Below, one piece after another: positions 6,713 to 13,221 of a stretch of DNA of 50,045 nucleotides; the first letter of the stretch is position 1; each line of letters starts with the position of its first letter. Origin of the DNA: Parcubacteria group bacterium (GTDB lineage Bacteria; Patescibacteriota; Minisyncoccia; UBA10092); NCBI GenBank assembly GCA_016188835.1, contig JACPHB010000018.1, positions 1 through 50,045 on the forward strand, in the 5' to 3' direction. A program made the position numbers and the translations under genes. Under the pieces are notes generated by a model. It did no database searches. It was not told the origin of the DNA and saw nothing but the letters and a program-made list of their open reading frames with translations.

Positions 6713-8215
6713 ATGGGAGAAAAAATAATAAACATTGGCGAAAATTTAAAGAAAGAATTGCCAACTGAACCAAAAATTGAGGTCGCGGTTGAAGAATCGG
6801 AATCGGAACCGTTGCAAATCACTGCGGAAACAATACTCCGAGAGGTTATTAAGAAAGAAATCGTTTCAAAAATTCAAGAGAATTTTAAAAAAAGAAATCT
6901 TACAGAAGAACTGCCGGCCGAAGAAGAAAAATCCGAAAAAAGGGCAGCGTTAGAATTTGAATATTTACGGCACAATCTTTTACTCAGCAATATCCTCGAC
7001 AAAGTTACCGAAAGAGGGATTTTGGGTAGCGTAAAAAAAGATTGGCATATTATTATGGAAGAAATTAGAGGTGAACTCTCGCAATTAGCCCCGGAAAGCC
7101 AGGCGGCAGTAGAAGAAGCAATAGAAGAAATGTTTCAAAAGAGGCAAAAAATAGAAGAGCATTTAAGGAATATAGAATCCGATGAAATATTTTCCGAGCT
7201 TATCGGGGATGGTAAAAAACACAGACCAAAAGGGACTGTAAGCGCAAAAACTTTGGGTGATATTTTAACAGTATATTTACCGAATAAACTTGATTTTGCA
7301 AAAGTGTATAGCCAATCGGCTGCGGTGTCTGAAGAAAATATTAAAGAATCTTCTAAGGTTGGAGGATTTACTCATAATCGGCGATTTAAGGAGTTGGGCG
7401 ATGTCGATGTTATTGTATTTCCAGGATCGGCTTATAAATCAATGTTGTCGCATGAAGTAGCTCATCGTATTTCTTACCGTCTTTTTGAAGAGAATGCGCC
7501 GTCAATTCAAGAAGTAAAACGCTCGGAGTATAGTGAACCGCGACGCCTGCTTGATGACGTCTTTATTTTTTGGACTACTAATAAGTTAAAAGATGAATTA
7601 TGGAATCTCACGTTGGAAGGATTGATGCACTATGATAATTCACCGGAAAAAAACGTGGAAAAAATATTAAGCAAGCATACTGATTTTTTACTTAAACAAG
7701 AGAAGAAAGGATTATACGATTATCCTGAACAAGAAAATCCAGGAATACTAAAAAAGTTAAAAGAGCTTTTTCCCGAAGAAGATTCTGAGTCTCTTGAAAA
7801 CCTTTATCAAGAATATTCGTCCCGGTATTATGAGTTCGCGGCCCACCAAGTTGATTTTGTAAAAAAGCAAATGTCGGAACTTAAAATCCAATGGATGCGA
7901 TATGACTTTCTTAACCTTCTTCGGTTTGAGGACATATGGAAGTGGCAAAGAGTCCCGCGTTTTTTGAAAACAATCGGCAAAAATTTTGACGCTCTAAAAG
8001 AAAAGTGGGGGTTTGATTCCGAAAGCGTTATAAGAGCGTTAAATGAAAAACGTTTTTGTTCAAAGGACGAATTTTTTGGTCAATATGCTTATTGGGGTTA
8101 TAATTTAGACAGTGTAGAGGCGTTAATGAAGGCCGATGATACCACAAGAGCCTTTGTGCTTTTACAATGGGCAAATTATATTTCTAAACAGCGCAAAGGC
8201 GCGTTAAATCAATAA
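6713..8215 (+). CDS. putative zinc metalloprotease (HEVAH motif)
   Basis: The 500-residue product is not recognised as a whole. It carries HEVAH at residues 247-251 (YKSMLSHEVAHRISYRLFEE), the classic HExxH zinc-binding and catalytic pattern, with several downstream acidic residues that could give the third ligand. The first 80 residues are charged and disordered-looking; 130-170 look like a coiled coil. No signal peptide is present, so it should act in the cytoplasm. It follows the TrmB regulator by 27 bases and probably shares its transcript. That it is a peptidase is inferred from one short motif. Confidence 0.55.
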   Translation: MGEKIINIGENLKKELPTEPKIEVAVEESESEPLQITAETILREVIKKEIVSKIQENFKKRNLTEELPAEEEKSEKRAALEFEYLRHNLLLSNILDKVTERGILGSVKKDWHIIMEEIRGELSQLAPESQAAVEEAIEEMFQKRQKIEEHLRNIESDEIFSELIGDGKKHRPKGTVSAKTLGDILTVYLPNKLDFAKVYSQSAAVSEENIKESSKVGGFTHNRRFKELGDVDVIVFPGSAYKSMLSHEVAHRISYRLFEENAPSIQEVKRSEYSEPRRLLDDVFIFWTTNKLKDELWNLTLEGLMHYDNSPEKNVEKILSKHTDFLLKQEKKGLYDYPEQENPGILKKLKELFPEEDSESLENLYQEYSSRYYEFAAHQVDFVKKQMSELKIQWMRYDFLNLLRFEDIWKWQRVPRFLKTIGKNFDALKEKWGFDSESVIRALNEKRFCSKDEFFGQYAYWGYNLDSVEALMKADDTTRAFVLLQWANYISKQRKGALNQ

Positions 8216-8620
8216 TTAATTTAAAGCAATATTTTCAATATGCTCTATTTGAGCATTTTTTGTTTCAAAGTCCAGTTTTATTGCCAAAACGTCAATTCTC
8301 CAATCTTGACTTTCTGGAATTCTATGCTCTTTTAAATAAGTTGCGACAATTCTTGATAGTTGACGCTTTTTATGTCTTGTTACATTTTCTTCCGGCCGCC
8401 ATTCAAATCTTTGATTTTGAGTTTTGACTTCGAAAAAAACCAGTTCTTGGCTCTTTAGAGCCAAGAACTGGTTTTTTTTAACGTTTTCCGACGCAATTAT
8501 ATCAATTTCGCCCCATGGTTTCCGGTAGTTTCTCTCTAAAATGCTATAATTGTGGTTTTCCAAGTATTTTGCCGCAATATCTTCCCCTAATTTTCCTATA
8601 TTTTGTTTTTCGGTAGTCAT
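8216..8620 (-). CDS. yraN: YraN family protein (UPF0102, endonuclease-like fold)
   Basis: The 134-residue product from the ATG at 8620 shows the YraN pattern: GKLGEDIAAKYLENHNYSIL, then GEIDIIA (37-43) and VFFEVK (61-66), the acidic and Lys residues of a restriction-endonuclease-like core. The longer frame to 8827 is rejected because it runs through a parS site and a dispersed repeat. Between GEIDIIA and VFFEVK, family members usually have a short turn. Here about 15 extra residues (KKNQFLALKSQELV) are encoded by a 46-base near-perfect palindrome (8433-8478). Its cellular role is unknown; rnhB and topA often neighbour it elsewhere but not here. Confidence 0.85.
   Translation of the reverse strand: MTTEKQNIGKLGEDIAAKYLENHNYSILERNYRKPWGEIDIIASENVKKNQFLALKSQELVFFEVKTQNQRFEWRPEENVTRHKKRQLSRIVATYLKEHRIPESQDWRIDVLAIKLDFETKNAQIEHIENIALN
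8433..8478. repeat. 46-base palindrome inside yraN
   Basis: The arms 8433-8454 and 8457-8478 are perfectly complementary over 22 bases with a 2-base centre, and both ends carry runs of A or T. As RNA it would look like a strong intrinsic terminator in either direction, yet it lies in frame in the middle of yraN. Confidence 0.9.
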
Positions 8621-8644
8621 TGTTGCACGCTTGTCCCTTACACT

Positions 8645-8660
8645 TGTTTCACGTGAAACA
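8645..8660. promoter_or_regulatory. parS site 1 (ParB binding)
   Basis: TGTTTCACGTGAAACA, the perfect consensus parS palindrome bound by ParB/Spo0J, lies between divergent yraN and the phosphatidyltransferase gene. Flanking bases on both sides are also shared, inverted, with the second site near 9642. Confidence 0.9.
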
Positions 8661-8705
8661 TGTGTGATGGGATGTAACATATCATCTGTAACGCAAAAAA
8701 TCAAT

Positions 8706-8747
8706 CCATTCGACAAGCTCAGGATTGATGCTGAGCAAAGTCGAAGC
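8706..8747. repeat. dispersed repeat, TTCGACAAGCTCAGG type
   Basis: It contains CCATTCGACAAGCTCAGG and GCTGAGCAAAGTCGAAG as imperfect inverted arms. A close copy in the opposite orientation is at 14981-15021, and related cores occur at 995-1036, 40145-40205 and 26800-26816. Confidence 0.8.
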
Positions 8748-8826
8748 ATCAAAAAATTGCATTTTCCCCGCATTTTGTTTATTCTTTTATTAAAAACTGG
8801 GCCTTTAAAAATTTGGAGGAAATACA

Positions 8827-9585
8827 ATGGCCGAAGAGGAAAAAGAGGGGTATTGGACGCCGCTCGAGAAAAAATGGCGCGATTGGTTTTTTAAGCGAAT
8901 CAAGGTAACCGATGTTTTTGCGGTCATAGGAATAAGGGCAAACCATTTGACCGTTTTAGGATTTTTTGTTCTTATTTGGGCGATTTTTGACCTATTTTAC
9001 CTCAAAAATAACATTGGGCGCCAAATATGGTTTTTAACTTTAGCGTGGGTTACTGATCTTTTAGACGGCCCTGTCGCGAGAAACAACAATAATGTTACGG
9101 CTTTAGGAACATTTTTAGATCACACTAGAGATTTTTTACTTATTTTATGGATGATATTTTTAAGCATTTACGTAACAAAATCGCTCGAATGGCCGGCATT
9201 GTTTATTATGAACGTAGTTCTATCAGTAACCGCAATATGTATGTTTTTGATCTTATTGGGAGTGTGGCTTTACCAGCGAGAGAAGCGCCGCGAAAGGCGA
9301 GATCAGCCGTATTTTGAGTTTATGAAAGAATTTCTATTGAGCGATTTGGTGACAACGCTTGGGGCGCGGCTTCACACCGGTATCACCGCTTTTGGCATGG
9401 TTTTCTACTTAGCCGGCGTAATATGGAAAAACAACTTTTACTTTTGTACCGGCATTATTCTTTTAATAATCCAACTTGTTTCTTTAGGATTCTACCTTCA
9501 TGAAGTTTTTCAAGCGGAATATGAGGACAAAATATATCGCATGCGCTTATTTTTAATGAGTAAAAAACTAAAAATCCCCGAATAG
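8827..9585 (+). CDS. CDP-alcohol phosphatidyltransferase
   Basis: The 252-residue membrane protein carries the full family motif D77-x2-D80-G81-x2-A84-R85-x8-G94-x3-D98-x3-D102 (TDLLDGPVARNNNNVTALGTF...), which binds CDP-alcohol and two metal ions. Several hydrophobic spans surround it (about 40-58, 66-78, 105-120, 125-145, 185-205, 210-230). In the family these enzymes transfer a phosphatidyl group to an alcohol to make phospholipids; which alcohol is used cannot be read from sequence. A strong GGAGG lies before the ATG. The gene is bracketed by two inverted extended parS sites and ends in its own terminator. A second family member is at 22567-23121. Confidence 0.88.
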   Translation: MAEEEKEGYWTPLEKKWRDWFFKRIKVTDVFAVIGIRANHLTVLGFFVLIWAIFDLFYLKNNIGRQIWFLTLAWVTDLLDGPVARNNNNVTALGTFLDHTRDFLLILWMIFLSIYVTKSLEWPALFIMNVVLSVTAICMFLILLGVWLYQREKRRERRDQPYFEFMKEFLLSDLVTTLGARLHTGITAFGMVFYLAGVIWKNNFYFCTGIILLIIQLVSLGFYLHEVFQAEYEDKIYRMRLFLMSKKLKIPE

Positions 9586-9612
9586 CATTTGCTATCGGGG
9601 GTTATTTTTTTG
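9576..9612 (+). terminator. terminator of the phosphatidyltransferase gene
   Basis: CCCCGAATAGCA...TGCTATCGGGG followed by a T-rich run. The stop codon lies within the left arm. Confidence 0.85.
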
Positions 9613-9636
9613 GCGTTTCTAATGTTTCATCCCATC

Positions 9637-9662
9637 ACACATGTTTCACGTGAAACATGTGT
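9637..9662. promoter_or_regulatory. parS site 2 (ParB binding), extended palindrome
   Basis: The perfect parS TGTTTCACGTGAAACA (9642-9657) sits in a 26-base perfect palindrome. Further out, the flanks CCCATCACAC and GTAAGGGACAAGC match those of site 1 in inverted order, so both sites belong to one repeat of about 50 bases placed on either side of the gene at 8827. Confidence 0.9.
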
Positions 9663-9707
9663 AAGGGACAAGCGTGAAACATTAAGGGGATGAAACTCTT
9701 AAGGGAT

Positions 9708-10335
9708 TCACAAAAAATATGGCTTAAGGCGGCTAATGGTCTCTTGCCATAGTTGTTTATCGAGTTCCGGGTGGGTCCATAGCCAATTCCCGCGTTCGGG
9801 GTGGCCGTCAAGTTCAGCGGCTACGATGCGCAAATATTGCGGTGGCGCTGGCGGATCTATTACGGCCTTAAGCAGGCCTTCCGGAGTGCTCCAGAGGAGA
9901 TATTTCTTTCCTTTGGTCATATCATAGTTGCATTTAAGTGTTTTGAGCGAATCCAGAAAGCAAATTTACGCGCTGGGGGAAATCATGGTAAATTTTGCCG
10001 CACATACGAATCTTGGCTGGTAAAAGGTGAAGATGGGCATGCTGAACCGTTTGGCACACAATACCATGTTCGAAGATAATTGGCTTTATGCCGTATTCTA
10101 TATTAATAGCGTTGTTTGCAGCGTGAAATGCGCTATCAATATCAACAATCTCTTGTTCTTTCATTGCTCCGATGCATGGCACGTGCCGTTTAGGGACGAT
10201 AAGGACATAGCCGCCCCTTATTTGACCGAGAGTAGCAATTAAATACCAAGCTTTATTTTCAGCGATAATGCGCTCTTCAAACTTAGTTCGGTCGCAGAAA
10301 GCGCAGTTGTTATCCATCTTGGCAGATGAGCTCAT
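9708..10335 (-). pseudogene. HIT-family protein gene split by a frameshift
   Basis: The frame 10335-9934 encodes a HIT domain: paired Cys in CAFCDRTKF, GYVLIVPKRHV, and the active-site triad in VQHAHLHLLPA. It stops after LLSGFAQNT. The frame 9920-9708 reads KGKKYLLWSTPEGLL...PPQYLRIVAAEL...PERGNW, which resembles the C-terminal part seen after some HIT domains. The second frame is open upstream (DSLKTLKCNYDMTKGKK) and would join the first if one G near 9955 were removed. So this is one gene with a +1 frameshift, not two genes; ATG 9920 has no ribosome site. AGAGGAG precedes the ATG at 10335. HIT proteins hydrolyse or transfer nucleotides. A sequencing error is possible. Confidence 0.75.
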
Positions 10336-10390
10336 TTTCTCCTCTAATTTTAAGGTTCTATTCTTTCAAACTAAAGATTAACAACTATAA

Positions 10391-10422
10391 TGTTTCACGT
10401 CAATAATGTTTCACGTCAAACA
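10391..10422. promoter_or_regulatory. two degenerate parS-like half sites in tandem
   Basis: TGTTTCACGTCAATAA (10391-10406) and TGTTTCACGTCAAACA (10407-10422) lie head to tail. The second differs from consensus parS by one base. They are upstream of the HIT gene and of the small gene at 10524, about 740 bases from parS site 2. Confidence 0.6.
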
Positions 10423-10455
10423 AAAAATCAGCATTTTTGCTATTTTCTTTTTTGC

Positions 10456-10488
10456 TTGACATACTAGTTTTAATTTTATTACTATTAA
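10456..10488 (+). promoter_or_regulatory. promoter of the 46-codon gene
   Basis: TTGACA at 10456-10461, with TATTAC (15-base gap) or TACTAT (18-base gap) as the -10, precedes the small gene at 10524. Confidence 0.5.
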
Positions 10489-10523
10489 GATTACTTTAAC
10501 ATAATTCCTTAGGGAGGCGCGTC

Positions 10524-10664
10524 ATGAAATCAGGTCCTTTGGCTCCAATTACGTTTGAAGCATTAAAGGCAATTGATAGGGTAGCTAAAATTCTTAAAAA
10601 AGCGCCTAGAGATGAATGGGAATTTATACTATTGCAAGCTAAAGAAAAAGCTGACAAAAATTAG
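10524..10664 (+). CDS. small hypothetical protein (46 residues)
   Basis: Not recognised. The short frame reads MKSGPLAPITFEALKAIDRV and ends LQAKEKADKN; it is likely all-helical. AGGGAGG stands about 8 bases before the ATG, a promoter with TTGACA lies at 10456, and a hairpin terminator follows at 10685. A complete transcription unit around so short a frame argues that it is a real gene. It lies next to the toxin-antitoxin pair but is convergent with it and not part of it. Confidence 0.6.
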   Translation: MKSGPLAPITFEALKAIDRVAKILKKAPRDEWEFILLQAKEKADKN

Positions 10665-10684
10665 ATTTAAAATAAATTTCCCAC

Positions 10685-10715
10685 AAAACGGCTATCTAGG
10701 CCGTTTTATTTTGTT
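10685..10715. terminator. bidirectional terminator
   Basis: AAAACGGC pairs with GCCGTTTT, followed by T-rich sequence on the plus strand and by A/T on the other. It separates the 46-codon gene from the convergent toxin gene. Confidence 0.8.
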
Positions 10716-10717
10716 AA

Positions 10718-10978
10718 TCATTCGTAAAGATTGCTGTGGGTGTCGATTGTAATGAAATGCGCGACGTGAGAATCTATCTCCTCATAAATTACCCGTAAAT
10801 CTCCGCCAGCGTTAATACTGCGATAACTCCGGTATTCTCCCCGAAGGGAATGATTATTAAGCAAAGGATGAAATGGATTTTTGAGAAATAAATTTATCTG
10901 TTCTCTGAATCTCCGCCGTTCTCCATTACGAAGTTTCTTGTATTGCTTTTTAAAATTCCGATGGAGGATTATTTTCAT
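10718..10978 (-). CDS. RelE/YafQ-type mRNA interferase toxin
   Basis: The 86-residue product has the RelE/YafQ outline: HRNFKKQYKKL, LFLKNPFHPLLNNHSL, YRSYRSINAGGDLRVIYEE, and a final ITIDTHSNLYE, where the late His and basic residues form the ribosome-dependent mRNA cleavage site in YafQ. It overlaps the antitoxin gene by 4 bases, the usual coupled arrangement with antitoxin first. In the family the toxin cuts mRNA at the ribosome and is held inactive by its partner. Confidence 0.88.
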   Translation of the reverse strand: MKIILHRNFKKQYKKLRNGERRRFREQINLFLKNPFHPLLNNHSLRGEYRSYRSINAGGDLRVIYEEIDSHVAHFITIDTHSNLYE

Positions 10979-11247
10979 GAGTTAAGATAGACATTCATTT
11001 CTTCTGCAGTGGAAAACGCATGAGAGATATTTTTTCTCTCACAATAGTTTTTGCTTGCGCGGCGCAGTAATTTTGCGGTCTCTTTATTGGGTCGAAGCGG
11101 TATTATAAAATTTATCCGTTGTTCGCGGCCCAGTTGTTTGAGATACGCGTTGATAATAGTGCTCAGCGGGATGCCCAGCTCTTTGGCAATTTTTTGCGCC
11201 CTCTTCTTCACGTCAACATCGGCCTTGATATTAATTAGTGTTTTCAT
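10975..11247 (-). CDS. RelB/DinJ-type antitoxin
   Basis: The 90-residue product starts MKTLINIKADVDVKKRAQKI and has the ribbon-helix-helix of RelB/DinJ (LGIPLSTIINAYLKQLG). The C-terminal part would wrap the toxin. The start at 11247 is chosen over the longer 11283 frame because the consensus promoter ends just before it. The gene overlaps the toxin gene by 4 bases. Confidence 0.88.
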   Translation of the reverse strand: MKTLINIKADVDVKKRAQKIAKELGIPLSTIINAYLKQLGREQRINFIIPLRPNKETAKLLRRASKNYCERKNISHAFSTAEEMNVYLNS

Positions 11248-11251
11248 ATAT

Positions 11252-11284
11252 CCATTGTATATACAACGGTTGTTTTGTGTCAAG
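11252..11284 (-). promoter_or_regulatory. toxin-antitoxin promoter and operator
   Basis: On the minus strand TTGACA (11284-11279) and TATACA (11261-11256) are exactly 17 bases apart. The -10 lies in the perfect palindrome TTGTATATACAA (11255-11266), extended by CCA/CGG to 11252-11269, the expected kind of site for antitoxin binding. Transcription should start within a few bases of the ATG at 11247, so the mRNA is nearly leaderless. Confidence 0.8.
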
Positions 11285-11290
11285 TCAGTG

Positions 11291-11363
11291 TCCCCTCGAA
11301 GGGAATCGAACCCCTATCAACGCCTTAGAAGAGCGCTGCTTTATCCATTAAGCTACGAGGGGA
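11291..11363 (-). tRNA. tRNA-Arg (anticodon TCT)
   Basis: A 73-base cloverleaf with acceptor TCCCCTCG/CGAGGGGA, anticodon loop CTTCTAA giving TCT, and T-loop GTTCGATTC. CCA is not encoded. Confidence 0.95.
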
Positions 11364-11399
11364 AATATAAAAACAAATAAAAGTATATAACAAAATAGG

Positions 11400-11428
11400 T
11401 TGAAATTCAACTGATTTTTTGGTATAGT
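11400..11428 (+). promoter_or_regulatory. promoter for tRNA-Pro and perhaps the sigma-factor operon
   Basis: TTGAAA at 11400-11405 and TATAGT at 11423-11428 are 17 bases apart, upstream of tRNA-Pro. No terminator is seen between the tRNA and the ECF gene at 11625, so they may be cotranscribed. Confidence 0.55.
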
Positions 11429-11465
11429 AAGTGAAAACCCTCCTTCGTGGTTTTTAGCGGGCCTT

Positions 11466-11500
11466 GCCCGCCGAAGCCCGCTACGGCGGGCTAAGGCGGG
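11466..11500. repeat. GC-rich palindromic repeat abutting tRNA-Pro
   Basis: Segments CCCGCCGAAGCCCGC and GCGGGCTAAGGCGGG form nested hairpins. The last bases overlap the 5' end of tRNA-Pro, so the repeat end supplies part of the acceptor stem. The type (CCCGCCGAAGC...AGGCGGG) recurs at 32968, 39411 and 44631. Confidence 0.75.
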
Positions 11501-11570
11501 GAGTAGTATAGTGGTAGTACGTATGCTTTGGGAGCATATAGTCCGAGTTCGATTCTCGGCTCCCCGACCA
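11497..11570 (+). tRNA. tRNA-Pro (anticodon TGG), CCA encoded
   Basis: A cloverleaf with acceptor CGGGGAG/CTCCCCG, anticodon loop TTTGGGA giving TGG, and T-loop GTTCGATTC. Unlike most tRNAs in the window, CCA (11568-11570) is encoded. Confidence 0.95.
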
Positions 11571-11624
11571 GTTGAGTTTTTATTGCGTTTAAGATATTGT
11601 AGGGATATTAAAACCGATTAAAAA

Positions 11625-12212
11625 ATGAACATTTTAGAAACAAATCAAAATGAAATAAAAGACGAAGAAATTTTAACTGCTTCCTTAAATAAGCCGGCGC
11701 TTTTTAAAATTTTGGTTGACCGCTACGAGGAGGCCTTTGTAAGAAAAGCCGTTGGTATTTTAAAAAATCATGAGGAAGCCGAGGATATTGTTCAGGAAAC
11801 ATTCGTTAAAATTTATCTTCACGGAAAAAAATTTAAAAAACTCCAAGGCATTGAGTTTAAAAGTTGGGCTTATAAAATTTTAGTTAACACGGCCATCAGC
11901 CGTTATCGGAAAATAAGCAAAAAGTGGCAAAAGGAGTCCGCCGATCCCTTAGACCTTGAGCTTGCCAGCGAGAAACATCTTTCTACCGAAGACATTGTTT
12001 TAGAAAGCGAAACCAAGTCCATTACCGCCGATTTAATATCCCGTCTCCCGAAACCTTTGGCCCGTCTGGTATCGTTATATTATATTGAGGATAAGCCATA
12101 TAAAGAAATAGCCGAAAAAGAGTCGCTTACTATCCCGGCGTTAAAAATGAAGCTATTCAGGGCAAAAAAAATACTTAAGGATTTAGTTAATAATGATAAA
12201 AACAAAACATGA
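11625..12212 (+). CDS. ECF-type RNA polymerase sigma factor
   Basis: The 195-residue product has sigma region 2 (about 28-95), with AEDIVQETFVKIYLHGKKF and FKSWAYKILVNTAISRYRK, and sigma region 4 (about 130-185), with LPKPLARLVSLYYIEDKPYKEIAEKE as the -35 recognition helix-turn-helix. It lacks region 1.1 and region 3, as in group 4 (ECF) factors. The next gene overlaps by 4 bases and encodes a small membrane protein, the usual place of an anti-sigma factor, so an envelope-linked regulon is plausible. Targets are unknown. Confidence 0.9.
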   Translation: MNILETNQNEIKDEEILTASLNKPALFKILVDRYEEAFVRKAVGILKNHEEAEDIVQETFVKIYLHGKKFKKLQGIEFKSWAYKILVNTAISRYRKISKKWQKESADPLDLELASEKHLSTEDIVLESETKSITADLISRLPKPLARLVSLYYIEDKPYKEIAEKESLTIPALKMKLFRAKKILKDLVNNDKNKT

Positions 12213-12571
12213 CTGATTTAAAAACAAAAATAATGAGAAGGGTGTATTTTATTTGGTTCGGCAGAAAAGTGTTGCCGTATGTTATTTCGGAAATTGCCGC
12301 TTTTGCCGTATTCATGTATTTTTTGGGCGAACAGGTTTATGTCGCGAGAGTTATGGAATACGCGACATCTATTTTGTCAAACAATATGGCCCATCCAACA
12401 GTATTTGCGTCTTTTGCGGTTAACTTATTCTTAAGAACTCACCTTGGCGTGCAACTTTCAATTATAGGGTCTGCGGCAATGATTTTTTTCTTATTCAGAA
12501 ACATAATCAGCTCCGCGATCCAGCTTGCTTTAGCAAGGGGCGAAACCGAGTTCGATAACAAGACGTTATAA
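12209..12571 (+). CDS. small membrane protein, candidate anti-sigma partner
   Basis: The 120-residue product has hydrophobic spans at about 18-42 (YVISEIAAFAVFMYFLG) and 80-100 (LSIIGSAAMIFFLF). It starts 4 bases inside the sigma-factor gene, so translation is probably coupled. I do not see a zinc HxxxCxxC anti-sigma motif. Pairing with the sigma factor is inferred from position only. Confidence 0.55.
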   Translation: MTDLKTKIMRRVYFIWFGRKVLPYVISEIAAFAVFMYFLGEQVYVARVMEYATSILSNNMAHPTVFASFAVNLFLRTHLGVQLSIIGSAAMIFFLFRNIISSAIQLALARGETEFDNKTL

Positions 12572-12602
12572 AATTATAAAGGTCGCTTTATAAATATTTA
12601 AT

Positions 12603-12642
12603 AATTCCCAAAAACCCCGCTTCCGCGGGGTTTTTGGGAATT
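12603..12642 (+). terminator. strong terminator of the sigma-factor operon
   Basis: Perfect 18-bp arms around a 4-base TTCC loop; the stem has GC core CCCCGC/GCGGGG with A/T runs outside. Confidence 0.92.
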
Positions 12643-12648
12643 TGATGA

Positions 12649-12719
12649 AGCGGGTAAGGAGAATCGAACTCCTGTCATCAGCTTGGAAAGCTGAGGTAAT
12701 GCCATTATACGATACCCGC
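12649..12719 (-). tRNA. tRNA-Gly (anticodon TCC)
   Basis: A 71-base cloverleaf with acceptor GCGGGTA/TACCCGC, anticodon loop TTTCCAA giving TCC, and T-loop GTTCGATTC. Confidence 0.95.
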
Positions 12720-12763
12720 AAATTTTATTATATTTTATCGGATTTTTATTAATTTTTCAACAT

Positions 12764-12792
12764 AAAAAGCCCTATTTGCGGGCTTTCTTTTT
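12764..12792 (-). terminator. terminator overlapping the end of the 48-residue gene
   Basis: GCCC-GCAAATA-GGGC read on the minus strand, followed by TTTTTATG. The stop codon of the gene at 12772-12918 is in the loop and right arm. Confidence 0.65.
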
Positions 12793-12918
12793 CTCTTTTT
12801 TAACTGTTTTTCTTTTTCTATATTGTTTTATTAATCTACTAATATCTCTTAAAAACTGATTGTAATTTTTGGTGTTTGAGCGATTCTTACCATCTGCAGA
12901 CAATTTTTTCGTTTTCAT
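12772..12918 (-). CDS. small very basic protein (48 residues)
   Basis: Not recognised. It reads MKTKKLSADGKNRSNTKNYN and ends KRKTVKKEKKKARK, with more than a third of residues Lys or Arg, like small nucleic-acid-binding proteins. Its ATG touches the stop codon of the membrane-protein gene upstream (TAAATG), so translation is probably coupled. The terminator hairpin overlaps its last codons. Confidence 0.55.
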   Translation of the reverse strand: MKTKKLSADGKNRSNTKNYNQFLRDISRLIKQYRKRKTVKKEKKKARK

Positions 12919-13113
12919 TTACAATATTCCCAAAAGTTTAGCCAATAAAATCGGCAACCAAGCTGCAATAGATCCGAGTGCTGTAAAAAACCACACAATT
13001 ATCACCCCAAAAGACAGGGCTAACATAATCAACAACACAGCTCCACCTGTCAATATTAATATTAAACCCCAAATGTTGTTAAGGAAACGAATTAACCGAT
13101 TGCGCTCCACCAT
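12919..13113 (-). CDS. small membrane protein (64 residues)
   Basis: Not recognised. From the ATG at 13113 (MVERNRLIRFLNNIWG) the product has two hydrophobic spans, GLILILTGGAVLLIMLAL and VIIVWFFTALGSIAAWLPIL. A GTG at about 13122 with a better-spaced AAGAGAG is an alternative start. A promoter with TTGATT and TATAAA 16 bases apart lies at 13187-13160 on the minus strand. The longer frame to 13275 would begin upstream of that promoter and inside a dispersed repeat, so it is rejected. Confidence 0.55.
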   Translation of the reverse strand: MVERNRLIRFLNNIWGLILILTGGAVLLIMLALSFGVIIVWFFTALGSIAAWLPILLAKLLGIL

Positions 13114-13159
13114 TGCTATCACCGCCACTCTCTTAATAAAAAACAAAGAACTTATTTTA

Positions 13160-13187
13160 TTTATAGCATATTGTAAAATAAAATCAA
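13160..13187 (-). promoter_or_regulatory. promoter of the two small genes
   Basis: TTGATT (13187-13182) and TATAAA (13165-13160), 16 bases apart, on the minus strand. Confidence 0.5.
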
Positions 13188-13221
13188 CATGAGGCGATTT
13201 TTTTATCAAAAATTTGGCTGT

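Noticed and set aside
8621..8827. N-terminal extension of yraN up to 8827
   Set aside because: It translates through a parS site and a dispersed repeat. The ATG at 8620 gives a normal YraN start.
8645..9657. Transposon bounded by the inverted parS repeats
   Set aside because: The gene between is a lipid-synthesis enzyme with no transposase, and the repeat cores are perfect parS sites, which explains their conservation better.
9708..9920. Separate 70-residue gene
   Set aside because: It has no ribosome site, and the frame continues upstream in register with the end of the HIT domain, so it is the second half of a frameshifted gene.
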